64,000 nt of DNA from Hippopus hippopus (Eukaryota > Mollusca > Bivalvia > Cardiida > Cardiidae), in the NCBI GenBank assembly GCA_946811185.2, contig OX328104.1:11977918-12041917 (forward strand), written 5' to 3'. Below, piece by piece: positions 1 through 8,984 of the stretch (position 1 is the stretch's first letter; every line of letters begins with the position of its first letter). The notes beneath the pieces were generated by a model. The model ran no database searches. It was not told where the DNA came from and saw only the letters and a program-made list of their open reading frames with translations. The position numbers were made by a program, and so were the translations under genes.

Positions 1-57
1 AATGATTAGATTTTCACAACAGTTGTCTCTATTTATACACTGTTGCAATGGAGAGGT

Positions 58-65
58 TATATAAA
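58..65 (+). promoter_or_regulatory. TATA box of the PolB transcription unit
   Basis: TATATAAA, with an initiator-like TCACTC about 45 nt downstream and the first sensible ATG at 120. An earlier in-frame ATG at 48 lies upstream of this box, so 120 is the preferred start. Confidence 0.6.
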
Positions 66-119
66 TTGTTAGTTTTTCTCACTTCCTGCATTATTGTCTT
101 TTCACTCAGAGCTAAAACG

Positions 120-3100
120 ATGGGTAAAAGAAAAAGAATAATAACCTATTCAGACAGTGAAAGTGACGATGAGGTATTTCCACCAACAAAAAAGAAAAAA
201 ACTAGACCGTTGAAAGAAGAAAGTGACAGTGACGATGAGATATTTCCACCAACAAAAAAGAAAAAACTAGACCATTGAAAGAAGAAAGTGACAGTGACGA
301 TGAAAGTATCAACTCTAGCTTAGACATGAAAAGTCTATATGATTTAACAGAAAGGGGTAATAAGAAGTCAAGAAAATTTAAAACAGAATCACATGTGCTG
401 ATGCTGAGTTTTAAGAAATTTAAAGAATTAACACCTCAGAGACTACTTGGATTATTTGACGATGTTACCCATGAAATCATTCGAAAGTTAAATGCTAACC
501 CGACGGACATGATTAGAATTACCATCAATCATCCTTCATTGGATATGGGGATCCATGTTCCCTTTTTAACCACAGAACAGTTGCAAGGTGAAACTATGTT
601 GAATGAAATTGAACGAGTTTTACAATCGAATACAGATTTCGTCTTGAACGATGGATTCATGACATTTGACATTACACATACAATACCTCCAAGTGGTAGC
701 GGGAAATATAGATCATCATCTGAATTAGATTCAAAGGTTTTTGCCCAGAAGAAAAAATCCATTATTCAAATTGACAATCATGACCAACTATGTTTTGCAA
801 GAGCCATTGTTGTGGGAATTTGCTACAGTGAACGTGAAAACACCGGAGCATGGAATAGAAAATGGCGTCGTATTCGTCGTTTAAACTCCCCTCTTCAAAA
901 GACTAAAGCTGAGAAATTGTTAAATGAAGCTGGAGTTTCACCAACACAGCCTGTAGGAATTGATGAATACAAAAAAATTCAAACATTCTTGTATGAAAAA
1001 GGCTATGTCATTAAAGTTCATCAACAGCATTCAAAAGTGGAAAAAATATTTGAACATCCAGAAGTGAAAACCAATAGTAAGATCATACATTTGTACTTTC
1101 ATCAAAACCATTATGACTACATCAAATCTATCAAAGGTTTTTTTTGTTGTACATATTATTGTGAGTTCTGTGATGTGGGTTACTCTCACCGGGAAAGTCA
1201 TGCTTGTTCAAATATCTGCAAAGGTTGTTGGCGCAAAGGAAAATGTCCATCAGAATTTAAAGAATATGTTTGCAGTGATTGTAGTAGACGATTTTTTAGT
1301 GCTGAATGCTTTGAAAATCACAGAATTGTTCAAGGTAAAGAAAAGAAATCCATTTGTGAATTAGTGAAACTCTTCGAAATGTAGTGCACAATGTCTTGTC
1401 AGAAAGAAAAATCATGTTTGTAATGGAAAGAAAAGGTGTCATATCTGTAAGAGAATTGTTAACTTTTCTCATCGATGCTATATTCAACCTTACCAAAGTA
1501 AGTTGAACCATGACAGCGATGACGAGACGAGTTCTTCTGTAGTCAAAAAACCACAGTTTATTTTCTTTGATTTTGAATGCAAACAAGACACAGGGGTACA
1601 CATCCCGAATTATTGTATTGCACACAGAGCATGCGATGAATGTATCGATAAATCACTTGATTTTCATTGTTCTACATGCAGTGAATTTGAAGAGGGTAGG
1701 GAAGTTATTTTTCAAGGTGAAGAAACTTTGAGTCAATTTTGCAAGTGGCTCTTTTCAAAACATCATAAAGGAGTCTCGGCTATTGCCCATAATTTCAAAG
1801 GTTATGACGGTCAGTTCATTCTTGGCCATATTGTCAAAGTTGGGTTAAATCTTCCAAAATTGATCATGAATGGAAACAATATTATGAAGTTAGAGCTGAA
1901 TGGTGTGCGTCTGATCGATTCTTTCAATTTCATGAGCTTTGGTTTGGCAAAATTTCCAGCCACATTTGGTCTTCAAGAAATGAAAAAAGGTTACTTTCCT
2001 CACTGGGCAAATACAGATGAATTTTGGAGTTACATTGGACCTTACTTGGATATGTCTTATTACAAACCCGACTCAATGTCTGAAGAGGCTAGGTCAAAAT
2101 TCATAGTTTGGTATAATGACAAAGTTCAAAAGGGTGAGGAATTCAATTTTCAGAAGGAGATGGAATTGTACTGTTGGTCAGATGTTGATATCCTCAGACG
2201 AGGATGTGCTGAATTCAGAAAGCTGTTTATCGAACAGGGTGGTATTTGTCCATTTTTAGAGGCGATTACCATTGCAGATGCCTGTAACAAGGTCTGGCGA
2301 AGCAAATATTTGCCAGAAAATCAAATAGCTATCATTTCAAGCAAAGACTCATCCAGACGTCGGTTTTCTATGAAAGCGATACGCTGGGTTCAAAGCGTAG
2401 CTCGGGAAAAAGGTATTAATATTCAGCATGCAAAAAATGGTGGGGAAGTTCAAATCGGGAGATATAGTGTAGATGGTTTTCACCGTCAATCAAACACTGT
2501 TTATGAATTTCTTGGGGATTTGTATCATGGTTGTCCTGTATGCTATACAGATCGAAAACAGATTAATCCTATTAATGGAAAATCCATGTCTGAATTGTTC
2601 GAACGTACTTTTGAACGTATAGCAGATATCGGAAAAATGGGTTATAATGTAGTGTACATTTGGGAGCACGATTTCGATGCTAAGATGAAGGATAAAGAGT
2701 ACAAAAAACTCATTGAAAAGTTATATCCACATTTGGACCCTATCGATCCGAGGGATGGCTTGTCTGGGGGAAGATGTAATGCAATAAAAATTGGCTATGA
2801 TGTTGATGAAAAAAGCAAGAAGGAAATCAAGTACATCTATATCTGTTCTCTGTACCCTTATGTTTGTAAACACAAATCCTATCCTGTAGGTCAACCAGAA
2901 ATTTTGTCTGCTGAGAATATTGACATGAACAATATTCGACAATATGAGGGGTTAATCAAATGTAAAGTTTTACCTCCAACTGTTTTGTTTCACCCCGTTC
3001 TCCCAGTTCAGTGTAACAACAAAATGATGTTTCCATTCTGTATGAAATGTGCAGAAGAAAGTTCAAGCATTTGTAGGCATGGTAAAGAAGAGAGGGCTTT

Positions 3101-4109
3101 GGTCGGAACTTGGGTTACTTTTGAATTATTCAAAGCTCTTGACTGTGGTTATCGATTATTGCAAGTGTATGAAATTTAGCATTTCAATTCTGTATCAGAT
3201 CAGTTCTTTAAACATTATGTGGACAATTTCTTGAAAATTAAGCAAGAAGCCAGTGGTTATCCAGATTGGTGTCAATCAGACTCAGAAAAAGATCAGTTCG
3301 TTTGTGAATATGATTAGGCGGAAGGTGTTCGTCTTGATCCAAGTTGTATTCAAAAAAATCCTGGGAGAAGATCATTTGCTAAGATTATGTTGAACTGTCT
3401 TTGGGGAAAATTAGCTCAGCGTGAAAAAATGTCCAAGACGGAATACATCAGTGATCCGTCTAAATATTTTGAATTAGTCACCAATCCCAATTTCATTGTA
3501 AAGCATGTAGAAATCTTTGACGAGGACTATCCATTCATCTTGGTTAACTATGAATCAAAGTTGGAACATATTGACACCCACGCTACAGCCAATGTGGTAG
3601 TAGGGTCTTACGTAACAGCTTATGCAAGGTTGGAATTGTACAGCGTTCTTGAAAAGTTAAAAGATAGAGTTCTGTATTTCGATACAGATAGTTGTATGTA
3701 CATTCACGACCCTGAATTATGGAATCCTCCTATTATTAACAGCCGGCTAGGAAAATGGACTGATGAAGAGCCTGCTTGTAAAATTACTCAATTCAGAGGG
3801 CTTGGGCCTAAGAATTATGCTTACAAAATAAAAACAAAAGATGGAGAAGAGATAAGCAAATGTAAAGTAAAGGGGATTACTCTGGATTACAATACAAAAC
3901 AGGTGCTGAATTTCGATACATATTCAAAATGTACTTTGGATCGCACAATAGAAATCAAAATTCAGTATGATTGTAGAATTAAAAGACACAGAGATAGAAC
4001 GGTTAGCAGTGAACCACAAACAAAAACGTTTCGCTCTGTATACACCAAGAGAGTTATTGTAAATGGTACTGACACTGTACCCTATGGTTATAAAAGTTTG
4101 AGAAAATAA
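120..4109 (+). pseudogene. polB: Family-B DNA polymerase of a bidna/adintovirus-type element, broken
   Basis: Replicative DNA polymerase of a virus-like element. The N-terminus has acidic Ser/Asp tracts and KKKK clusters in two near-identical repeats, then a domain ending in Cys/His-rich zinc-finger-like clusters (about 1,160-1,490). Exonuclease motifs follow: FDFE (~1,566), HNFKGYDGQF (~1,788) and YCWSDVDIL (~2,169). Motif B (KIMLNCLWGK) is near 3,384 and motif C (FDTDS) at 3,678-3,692. Lesions seen: an A-run one base shorter than its sister repeat (about 266-271), shifting frame after codon ~50; a frameshift near 1,370-1,383, after which a different frame stays open; TAG at 3,177-3,179; TAG at 3,315-3,317; and in motif A the usual catalytic Asp is Tyr (TAT 2,838-2,840, context ICSLYP). 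The reading frame otherwise runs on past each break, so this is one decayed gene of about 1,330 codons, not several. The TTG-initiated segment at 1,503 is not a true start. Confidence 0.88.
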
Positions 4110-4188
4110 TTTTATATCACATTGTTGTTTAGCAATCAGTCAAAGTAAGTCGGGAAAAATATTAGCCGTTGGTCAAAAAATAACAATC

Positions 4189-4842
4189 ATGTTACCGTTA
4201 CCAATAGATCTACGTGAAAAAAATTATGGAGAATTTGTTCGACAGCATGCACTTGATGAACGAACACAGGTTAACATTAAATTTTTCTGTGTGAAAATTT
4301 GGATCAAAAAAATGTTTAAGTGGATTGCAAAAGGAGAAAAGTCCTACAAAGTGCATGGTATAATCAACTTTATTGCGATGATGGTGGACGATTCGGGGTT
4401 GGATCTCGATCTCAAGACTTATTTAGCAGATAGCTGTTTGAAAGACAATGTTATTAGTAAACTGTTTCGATCCACAAGTCGATGGACATTTTTTATCATA
4501 GGAACAACAGAAGAAAGTTTTCTTAACGTTCTGAAAATGAAATCAGTTCTATTTGACTTTTACTTACGCTACAAAAAAGGATCTGTTCATTCCTACGGAG
4601 AAACAATGGAAACCATATCAGGGTATATTCTATTTGATAGAGATGTTACAGAAGAAGTAGTGAATTCAGCTCTTTCAACAAAAGACGCTTATAGACATGT
4701 TGCTCCATTCATAGGACTACGAGATTTCGACGATATGGACAGTGAGTATACAATGTTTTTGGGGTATGACCAATTGCATAAAGACATTACGGAATATGAA
4801 GACAAATGTGAAACTCGTGGTATTTGCGAATTTGCATTGTAA
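4189..4842 (+). CDS. Unknown 217-aa protein downstream of PolB
   Basis: Intact ORF in the same direction as PolB, 79 bp after its stop, sharing its transcription unit and the polyadenylation signals near 5,160. I do not recognise a family. The sequence is a mixed alpha/beta soluble protein without signal peptide or membrane segment; residues 20-60 are basic and the C-terminal third is acidic. It is the only long ORF of the early block that shows no break, which may mean younger constraint or chance. It could be a second replication or virion protein; nothing visible decides this. Confidence 0.6.
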   Translation: MLPLPIDLREKNYGEFVRQHALDERTQVNIKFFCVKIWIKKMFKWIAKGEKSYKVHGIINFIAMMVDDSGLDLDLKTYLADSCLKDNVISKLFRSTSRWTFFIIGTTEESFLNVLKMKSVLFDFYLRYKKGSVHSYGETMETISGYILFDRDVTEEVVNSALSTKDAYRHVAPFIGLRDFDDMDSEYTMFLGYDQLHKDITEYEDKCETRGICEFAL

Positions 4843-5157
4843 AAAATTAATTGCGAATAATTCATTGTAAATAATTCATTGTGAAAAAATATTTCAGTGT
4901 GATTTTTTTCATTGTGAATAATTCATTGTAAAAAATATTTCAGTGTGATTTTTTTCATTGTCAAGAAAATGTTTTTTATGCTGTATTGTAAAAAATATTT
5001 CAGTGTGAATTTTTTCATTGTTAAGAAAATGTTTTTATGCTGTATTGTAAAAAAAATGTTTCCTTGTGAATTTTTTTCATTGTCAAGAAATTTTTTTCAT
5101 TGTCAAGAAAATTTTTATGATGCATTGCAAAAAATGTTTCATTGTTTAGTTCTGTTC
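4843..5157 (+). repeat. AT-rich degenerate tandem repeats after the early genes
   Basis: Loose repeats of about 40-75 bp built from TTCATTGT, AAAAAATATTTCAGTGTGA and TTTTTTTCATTGTCAAGAAA. Any reading frame through them is low-complexity (FFIVKKMF-like) and not a credible protein. Confidence 0.8.
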
Positions 5158-5167
5158 AATAAATAAA
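5158..5167 (+). terminator. Overlapping polyadenylation signals
   Basis: Two overlapping AATAAA hexamers (5,158 and 5,162) close the PolB/217-aa block. This contrasts with the histone-like hairpins ending the small cassettes further right. Confidence 0.55.
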
Positions 5168-5230
5168 AGTTCAAAAACAATGGAGCTCTTCATTCTGTTT
5201 TTCCCCCCAAGACTTATTCTGTCTACATTT

Positions 5231-5297
5231 TTTCCCATACATCGGCTCATAACTTTTCTGCTATATTAGCATGAAACGTAGTATGGGAAAAAATGTA
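5231..5297. repeat. Inverted repeat upstream of cassette 1
   Basis: Arms ACATTTTTTCCCATA (5,231-5,245) and its complement (5,283-5,297) around a ~37-bp spacer that contains GCATGAAACG, a word also present in the promoters of cassettes 2 and 4. It may be a regulatory palindrome of cassette 1. Confidence 0.5.
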
Positions 5298-5350
5298 TGT
5301 GCTTTCCGCCAGGTCCGTGCTCTTTAAAAATTTTCAATCCTCTGTAAACG

Positions 5351-5356
5351 TATAAA
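5351..5356 (+). promoter_or_regulatory. TATA box of cassette 1
   Basis: TATAAAGCCCAGCGTTATTT; the same downstream words (CCCAGCGTTATTT) follow the TATA of cassette 4. The ORF begins 93 bp downstream. Confidence 0.65.
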
Positions 5357-5448
5357 GCCCAGCGTTATTTTCATACAATCACCATTTCTTTGGCTCTCAG
5401 CTAACGATCACTTCAAAATCACTATCAATATTCGGAAGCAATATCAAT

Positions 5449-5754
5449 ATGGAGGAGATAAATCATCAACTACGTGAGGCTCTCCAAGAATATCTAAATG
5501 CAGGTCAACAGTTATTACAACTAAACACTCATTTCGTAGGAGAGGAGGAACAAAACCAACTACAACGTATAACACAGCCATACAAAGATCTCGGCGAAAG
5601 ATTAGTTCAACTATTCTTAAAGACAACACCGGATGTCATTTTGGTTGATATCGAATTTGGGAGGAAGATTACTTTCGATAATGGAGCAATGGTAATCAGA
5701 AAAAGAGTTGAAGCATGCCCCATTTGTCAAGAGAATTTCGGGTGCTGTCATTAG
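5449..5754 (+). CDS. Cassette 1: 101-aa protein with C-terminal CPxC...GCC
   Basis: Small protein with an N-terminal helical, Gln/Leu-rich half and a short beta-like segment, ending in RKRVEACPICQENFGCCH. The CPxC plus GCC tail looks like a metal-binding knuckle and recurs in cassette 4 (CPACRKVGGCA), so the two may be related. The ATG is the first after the TATA box. A histone-type hairpin begins 51 nt after the stop. Small proteins with CxxC motifs have been described in adintovirus-like genomes as possible oncogene-like proteins; membership here is inference only. Confidence 0.6.
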   Translation: MEEINHQLREALQEYLNAGQQLLQLNTHFVGEEEQNQLQRITQPYKDLGERLVQLFLKTTPDVILVDIEFGRKITFDNGAMVIRKRVEACPICQENFGCCH

Positions 5755-5804
5755 AAGTGGAAAAACAACGTGAGACGAAAAAAACACAGCCTCCAAAACA
5801 AAAC

Positions 5805-5820
5805 AGCCCTTTTCAGGGCT
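5805..5820 (+). terminator. Histone-type 3' stem-loop of cassette 1
   Basis: AGCCCT-TTTC-AGGGCT: a perfect 6-bp stem and 4-nt TTTC loop, preceded by AAAAC and followed by ACCCA, as in replication-dependent histone mRNAs. An ACGAAAG purine-rich word resembling a histone downstream element follows at about 5,832. Confidence 0.8.
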
Positions 5821-5895
5821 ACCCATCTACCACGAAAGTTCTATCATTTTTCAAATTGTCATTTCTTCAAAATTGTCAAAACTCAAAAGATTTAC

Positions 5896-6132
5896 AATCA
5901 AAAAAGTCATAGAATAGTCAAACTCTAGTTTTTTTCTAACCCGAGAAAGAAAAAATGTAACAAAACCACGGGTTAGTCAACAATAAAACATTTAGTATTA
6001 GAAATAAAACGGTGATACTGATTGGACAACATTAATTTGGAGCCAAAACAGCATGAAACGCCGACGCGGGAAAAACATAGGAGAAAATGACGTCATGGGT
6101 CAACTAGTTCAATCCGTCTGAAAAGCTATAAA
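5896..6132 (+). promoter_or_regulatory. 237-bp cassette promoter, copy A (CCAAT, E2F, CRE, TATA)
   Basis: Highly similar over its whole length to 7,644-7,880. It holds inverted CCAAT (ATTGG 6,021-6,025), a consensus E2F site GCGGGAAA (6,066-6,073), a consensus CRE TGACGTCA (6,088-6,095) and TATAAA (6,127-6,132). The order and spacing of these sites are kept in both copies. The site combination is typical of S-phase-induced genes. Confidence 0.75.
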
Positions 6133-6169
6133 TCTCTGCGATATATTTTCATACATTTCATTTTTCACA

Positions 6170-6484
6170 ATGGCTTCAAGACCATCACTCCTCGTCACTT
6201 GGATGGATGCTGAGCGAAAGTTAACAAGAGCAAGGAGGCAAATCGTTTTACTTAAACAACGCTTAGTTGGAGTAAGAAAGCGTTATGAGAGGGCTGAGCT
6301 TGCTAATAACAGGGTGTTCTGTTATAACCTTCGGATGAAGGAACTCATTATTGAGGGCATGCTTGAAATGTATTTTCAGTATGTTATTTCAAAAACCGAG
6401 CAGGTAGACCGTCTTTTCCGCGAGCAAATCGCCGCTGAAAGGAGTGAGTCAGACAGCGAATCGACTGATGCTGATACTGAATAA
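6170..6484 (+). CDS. Cassette 2: 104-aa basic coiled-coil-like protein with acidic tail
   Basis: ATG lies 38 bp after the TATA box. Residues 12-60 are strongly helical and Arg/Lys-rich with heptad-like leucines; the last 20 residues are Ser/Asp/Glu-rich (SESDSESTDADTE). No family recognised and no histone fold is evident, although its gene has histone-like ends. The degenerate ORF of cassette 3 resembles its middle part (a WxD start followed by a basic helix). The stop is followed 36 nt later by a stem-loop. Confidence 0.6.
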   Translation: MASRPSLLVTWMDAERKLTRARRQIVLLKQRLVGVRKRYERAELANNRVFCYNLRMKELIIEGMLEMYFQYVISKTEQVDRLFREQIAAERSESDSESTDADTE

Positions 6485-6520
6485 ACATTTTCAAAAAAAT
6501 CAGTCCTTCTCTAAAAAAAC

Positions 6521-6536
6521 AGCCCTTTTCAGGACT
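6521..6536 (+). terminator. Histone-type 3' stem-loop of cassette 2 (one mismatch)
   Basis: AGCCCT-TTTC-AGGACT, a 6-bp stem with one C-A mismatch, followed by AACCA and ACGAAAGATCT. The mismatch suggests recombination between the AGCCCT and AGTCCT hairpin types found in the array, or decay. Confidence 0.7.
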
Positions 6537-6604
6537 AACCATTTACCACGAAAGATCTATCTTTCTTCAAATTGTCATTTCTTCAAATTGTCAAACTTCT
6601 TTCT

Positions 6605-7290
6605 TTTAGAAGAGTTACACTCCAAAGACCCACACTCCAAAGACCCACACTCCAAAGAGTAAAAAAACTCAGAAAAAGACTAAGTCCAACTCAGTACTCA
6701 GTCTTTTAGAGAGAAAAAATCATTCATAGATGCAGAAAAAAGTCTAAGTCCAACTCAGTATTCAGGCTTTTAGAGAGAGAAAAAATCATTCATAGATGCA
6801 GAAAAAACTAAGTCCAACTCAGTGGTCAGACTTTTTAGAAAGAGAAATCATCCATAGATGCAGAAAAAACTAAGTTCAACTCAATGGTCAGACATTTAAA
6901 AGAGAAATCATCCATAGATGCAGAAAAACTAAGTTCAACTCAATGGTTAGGCATTTAGAAAGAGAAATCATACATAGGTGAAGAAAAAACTAAGTCCAAC
7001 TCAATGCTTAGGCTTTTAGAGAGAAACCACTTAAAGACCAAGTAGTGGATAGAAGTAAACAATAAAGCAATCCTAATAGCATATGGGTAAAAAAAACTAA
7101 GTCCAACTCAATGGTCAGGCTTTTAGAAAGAGAAATCATTCATACGTGAAGAAAAAACTAAGTCCAACTCAATGGTCAGGGTTTTAGAAAGAGAAATCAT
7201 CCATAGATGCGGAAAAAAACTAAGTTCAACTCAGTGCTCAGACTTTTAGAGAAAAAATCATTCATAGGATGAAAAACTAAGTCCAGCGAT
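6605..7290 (+). repeat. Tandem array of ~60-bp hairpin-forming repeats (about ten units)
   Basis: Preceded by three ACACTCCAAAG words. Each unit has CTAAGTCCAACTCAGT, a GGTCAGGCTTTTAGAGA-like word and AAATCATTCATAGATG. In several units AAAAGACTAAGT pairs with ACTCAGTCTTTT to form a hairpin. The same unit recurs at about 8,985-9,180. No ORF of note runs through the array. It could act as a replication origin, enhancer or structural end; function unknown. Confidence 0.85.
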
Positions 7291-7337
7291 ATAGGGATAA
7301 AATCAAAAAAAGCCTAAAAAAAGTGACCCATTACACA

Positions 7338-7344
7338 TATAAAA
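7338..7344 (+). promoter_or_regulatory. TATA box of cassette 3
   Basis: TATAAAA; lacks the 237-bp upstream block of cassettes 2 and 4. Confidence 0.45.
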
Positions 7345-7385
7345 CAGTAAACTCTTGATTAATTTTTTCTCATTCACCATTAACT

Positions 7386-7553
7386 ATCGTAAAAGCTGGG
7401 TCAGTATCCCATAATGTTTGGATTGACATTTTTTCTCTCATTGCTCTTCTGGTTAGAAGAAAGAGAACGTTTAGATATATCAGGTATGAAATTGAGCATC
7501 TGATGCAAATGCTAGATAAAATGGAATCAATCGAAAGAAAGAGGGGAGGATAA
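7386..7553 (+). pseudogene. Cassette 3: decayed short ORF
   Basis: An open frame (about 55 codons) lacking a good start codon: the position expected for ATG after the TATA has ATT. It encodes a WIDI segment, a basic helix (RRKRTFRYIRYEIEHL) and ends in RKRGG. It resembles the cassette 2 protein in layout and is followed 26 nt later by a perfect histone-type hairpin. This spacing is the best reason to treat it as a gene remnant. Confidence 0.45.
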
Positions 7554-7579
7554 AAAAGTGTATTCTGCACAAAAAAAAC

Positions 7580-7595
7580 AGCCCTTTTCAGGGCT
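7580..7595 (+). terminator. Histone-type 3' stem-loop of cassette 3
   Basis: AGCCCT-TTTC-AGGGCT, identical to that of cassettes 1 and 4, with an AAAAC 5' flank. Confidence 0.75.
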
Positions 7596-7643
7596 AGCTA
7601 TCTTAAATAAACATCTTTCTTTTCATTTTGTCAGAAGACTCAT

Positions 7644-7880
7644 AATCAAAAAAAGTCATAGGATAGTCAAACTCTAGTTTTTTTCTAACCCGAACAAGAA
7701 AATGTAACAAAACTATAGATTGGTCAACAATAAAACATTTACCATTAGAAAAAACAACGATAATTCTGATTGGATAACATTAATTTGGAGCCAAAACAGT
7801 ATGAAACGCCAACGCGGGAAAAACATAGGAGAAAATGACGTCATGGGTCAACTAGTTCAATCCGTCTGAAAAGCTATAAA
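7644..7880 (+). promoter_or_regulatory. 237-bp cassette promoter, copy B (CCAAT, E2F, CRE, TATA)
   Basis: ATTGG 7,769-7,773, GCGGGAAA 7,814-7,821, TGACGTCA 7,836-7,843 and TATAAA 7,875-7,880. The last ~90 bp are almost unchanged from copy A, including GGTCAACTAGTTCAATCCG between the CRE and TATA; the first half differs more. Conservation concentrated in the proximal part argues for function. Confidence 0.75.
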
Positions 7881-7925
7881 ACCCAGCGTTATTTCCCGCA
7901 CATCGTTCATTTTCTTCAAGTCGGT

Positions 7926-8153
7926 ATGGAGGTTGCACTTAGAGATATGGACTTTTGGGAGCTTGCGCTTCTACCCACCAAGAAGAAGGAAAAGAAGAAG
8001 GAGTTTGTTGTGCCGGTGACGGAGGATTGGAACGGTGACAACGAGCCAGCATTTTCGCTGCGCTTTAATCTTGATGAGCAGCAACTGAAGAGATTGAAGA
8101 GGCGGGCGGCGAGTAGCTGCCCAGCCTGCAGAAAGGTTGGAGGTTGTGCTTAA
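7926..8153 (+). CDS. Cassette 4: 75-aa lysine-rich protein with C-terminal CPxC...GC
   Basis: ATG 46 bp past the TATA box. Residues 18-27 are a KKKEKKKE cluster (possible nuclear localisation), followed by an acidic middle and a second basic helix (LKRLKRRAASS) leading into CPACRKVGGCA. The tail matches the CPxC/GC end of cassette 1. The coding stretch is more GC-rich than its surroundings, consistent with a maintained gene. The histone-type hairpin starts 42 nt after the stop. No family assigned. Confidence 0.6.
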   Translation: MEVALRDMDFWELALLPTKKKEKKKEFVVPVTEDWNGDNEPAFSLRFNLDEQQLKRLKRRAASSCPACRKVGGCA

Positions 8154-8194
8154 AAACACAACCTCTAAACCAGGTCCTTTTTAGGACATCCAAC

Positions 8195-8210
8195 AGCCCT
8201 TTTCAGGGCT
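8195..8210 (+). terminator. Histone-type 3' stem-loop of cassette 4
   Basis: AGCCCT-TTTC-AGGGCT with CAAC before and AACCA after, then ACGAAAGTTCTATC. A second shorter hairpin (GTCCT...AGGAC, 8,174-8,187) stands just upstream. Confidence 0.8.
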
Positions 8211-8930
8211 AACCATCTACCACGAAAGTTCTATCTTTCTTCAAATTGTCAGACGTAAGTTCTATCTTTTCTTAAAATTGTCATTTCTTCAAATTGTCAG
8301 ACGAAAGTTCTATCTTCAAGTTGTCAGACGAAAGTTCTATCTTCAAGTTGTCATTTCTTCAAATTGTCACAGCTCTTTTCAGAGCTAACCCAACAGTCCT
8401 TTTCAGGACTAACCATCTACCACGAAAGATCTATCTTCAAGATGCCAGACGAAAGTTCTATCTTCAAGTTGTCAGACGAAAGTTCTATCTTCAAGTTGTC
8501 ATTTCTTCAAATTGTCACAGCTCTTTTCAGAGCTAACCCAACAATCCTTTTCAGGACTAACCATAACCACGAAAGATCTATCTTCAAGATGGCAGACGAA
8601 AGTTCTATCTTCAAGTTGTCATTTCTTCAAATTGTCACAGCTCTTTTCAGAGCTAACCCAACAGTCCTTTTCAGGACTAACCATTACCACGAAAGATCTA
8701 TCTTCAAGATGGCAGACGAAAGTTCTATCTTCAAGTTGTCAGACGAAAGTTCTATCTTCAAGATGGCAGACGAAAGTTCTATCTTCAAGTTGTCATTTCT
8801 TCAAATTGTCACAGCTCTTTTCAGAGCTAACCCAACAGTCCTTTTCAGGACTAACCATTTACCACGAAAGTTCTATCTTTCTTCAAATTGTCATTTCTTC
8901 AAATTGTCAAACTTCTTTCTTTTAGAAGAG
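8211..8930 (+). repeat. Array of histone-type stem-loops and downstream-element-like words
   Basis: Repeating ~120-150-bp unit. Each has a pair of hairpins, AGCTCT-TTTC-AGAGCT and AGTCCT-TTTC-AGGACT, 8 nt apart (starts 8,371/8,395, 8,519/8,543, 8,639/8,663, 8,813/8,837), each followed by AACCCA or AACCA, then one to four copies of CGAAAGTTCTATCTTCAAG. The two hairpin types differ in sequence but keep the stem, which implies compensatory change. The 543 copy has one mismatch. Open frames across this stretch follow the repeats and are not genes. Confidence 0.85.
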
Positions 8931-8984
8931 TTACACTCCAAAGAGTTACATTCCAAAGAGTCACACTCCAGAGAGTAAAAAACT

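Noticed and set aside
48..119. ATG at 48 as start of the PolB N-terminus
   Set aside because: It lies upstream of the TATATAAA box at 58-65 and adds a hydrophobic leader not fitting the basic/acidic N-terminus.
4945..5166. 73-aa Phe/Lys-rich ORF
   Set aside because: Low-complexity product of AT-rich tandem repeats after the 217-aa gene.
6605..7290. CRISPR-like array
   Set aside because: Units are contiguous ~60-bp tandem repeats without unique spacers, in eukaryotic sequence.
58..8880. Left element as a second Polinton
   Set aside because: Its PolB is of a different lineage and no capsid, ATPase, protease or integrase gene is present in the visible 9.2 kb.
8294..8978. Long overlapping ORFs (up to 204 aa) across the hairpin array
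   Set aside because: All follow the repeat unit, exist in two frames at once and have no start context; the nucleotide-level hairpins explain the conservation.
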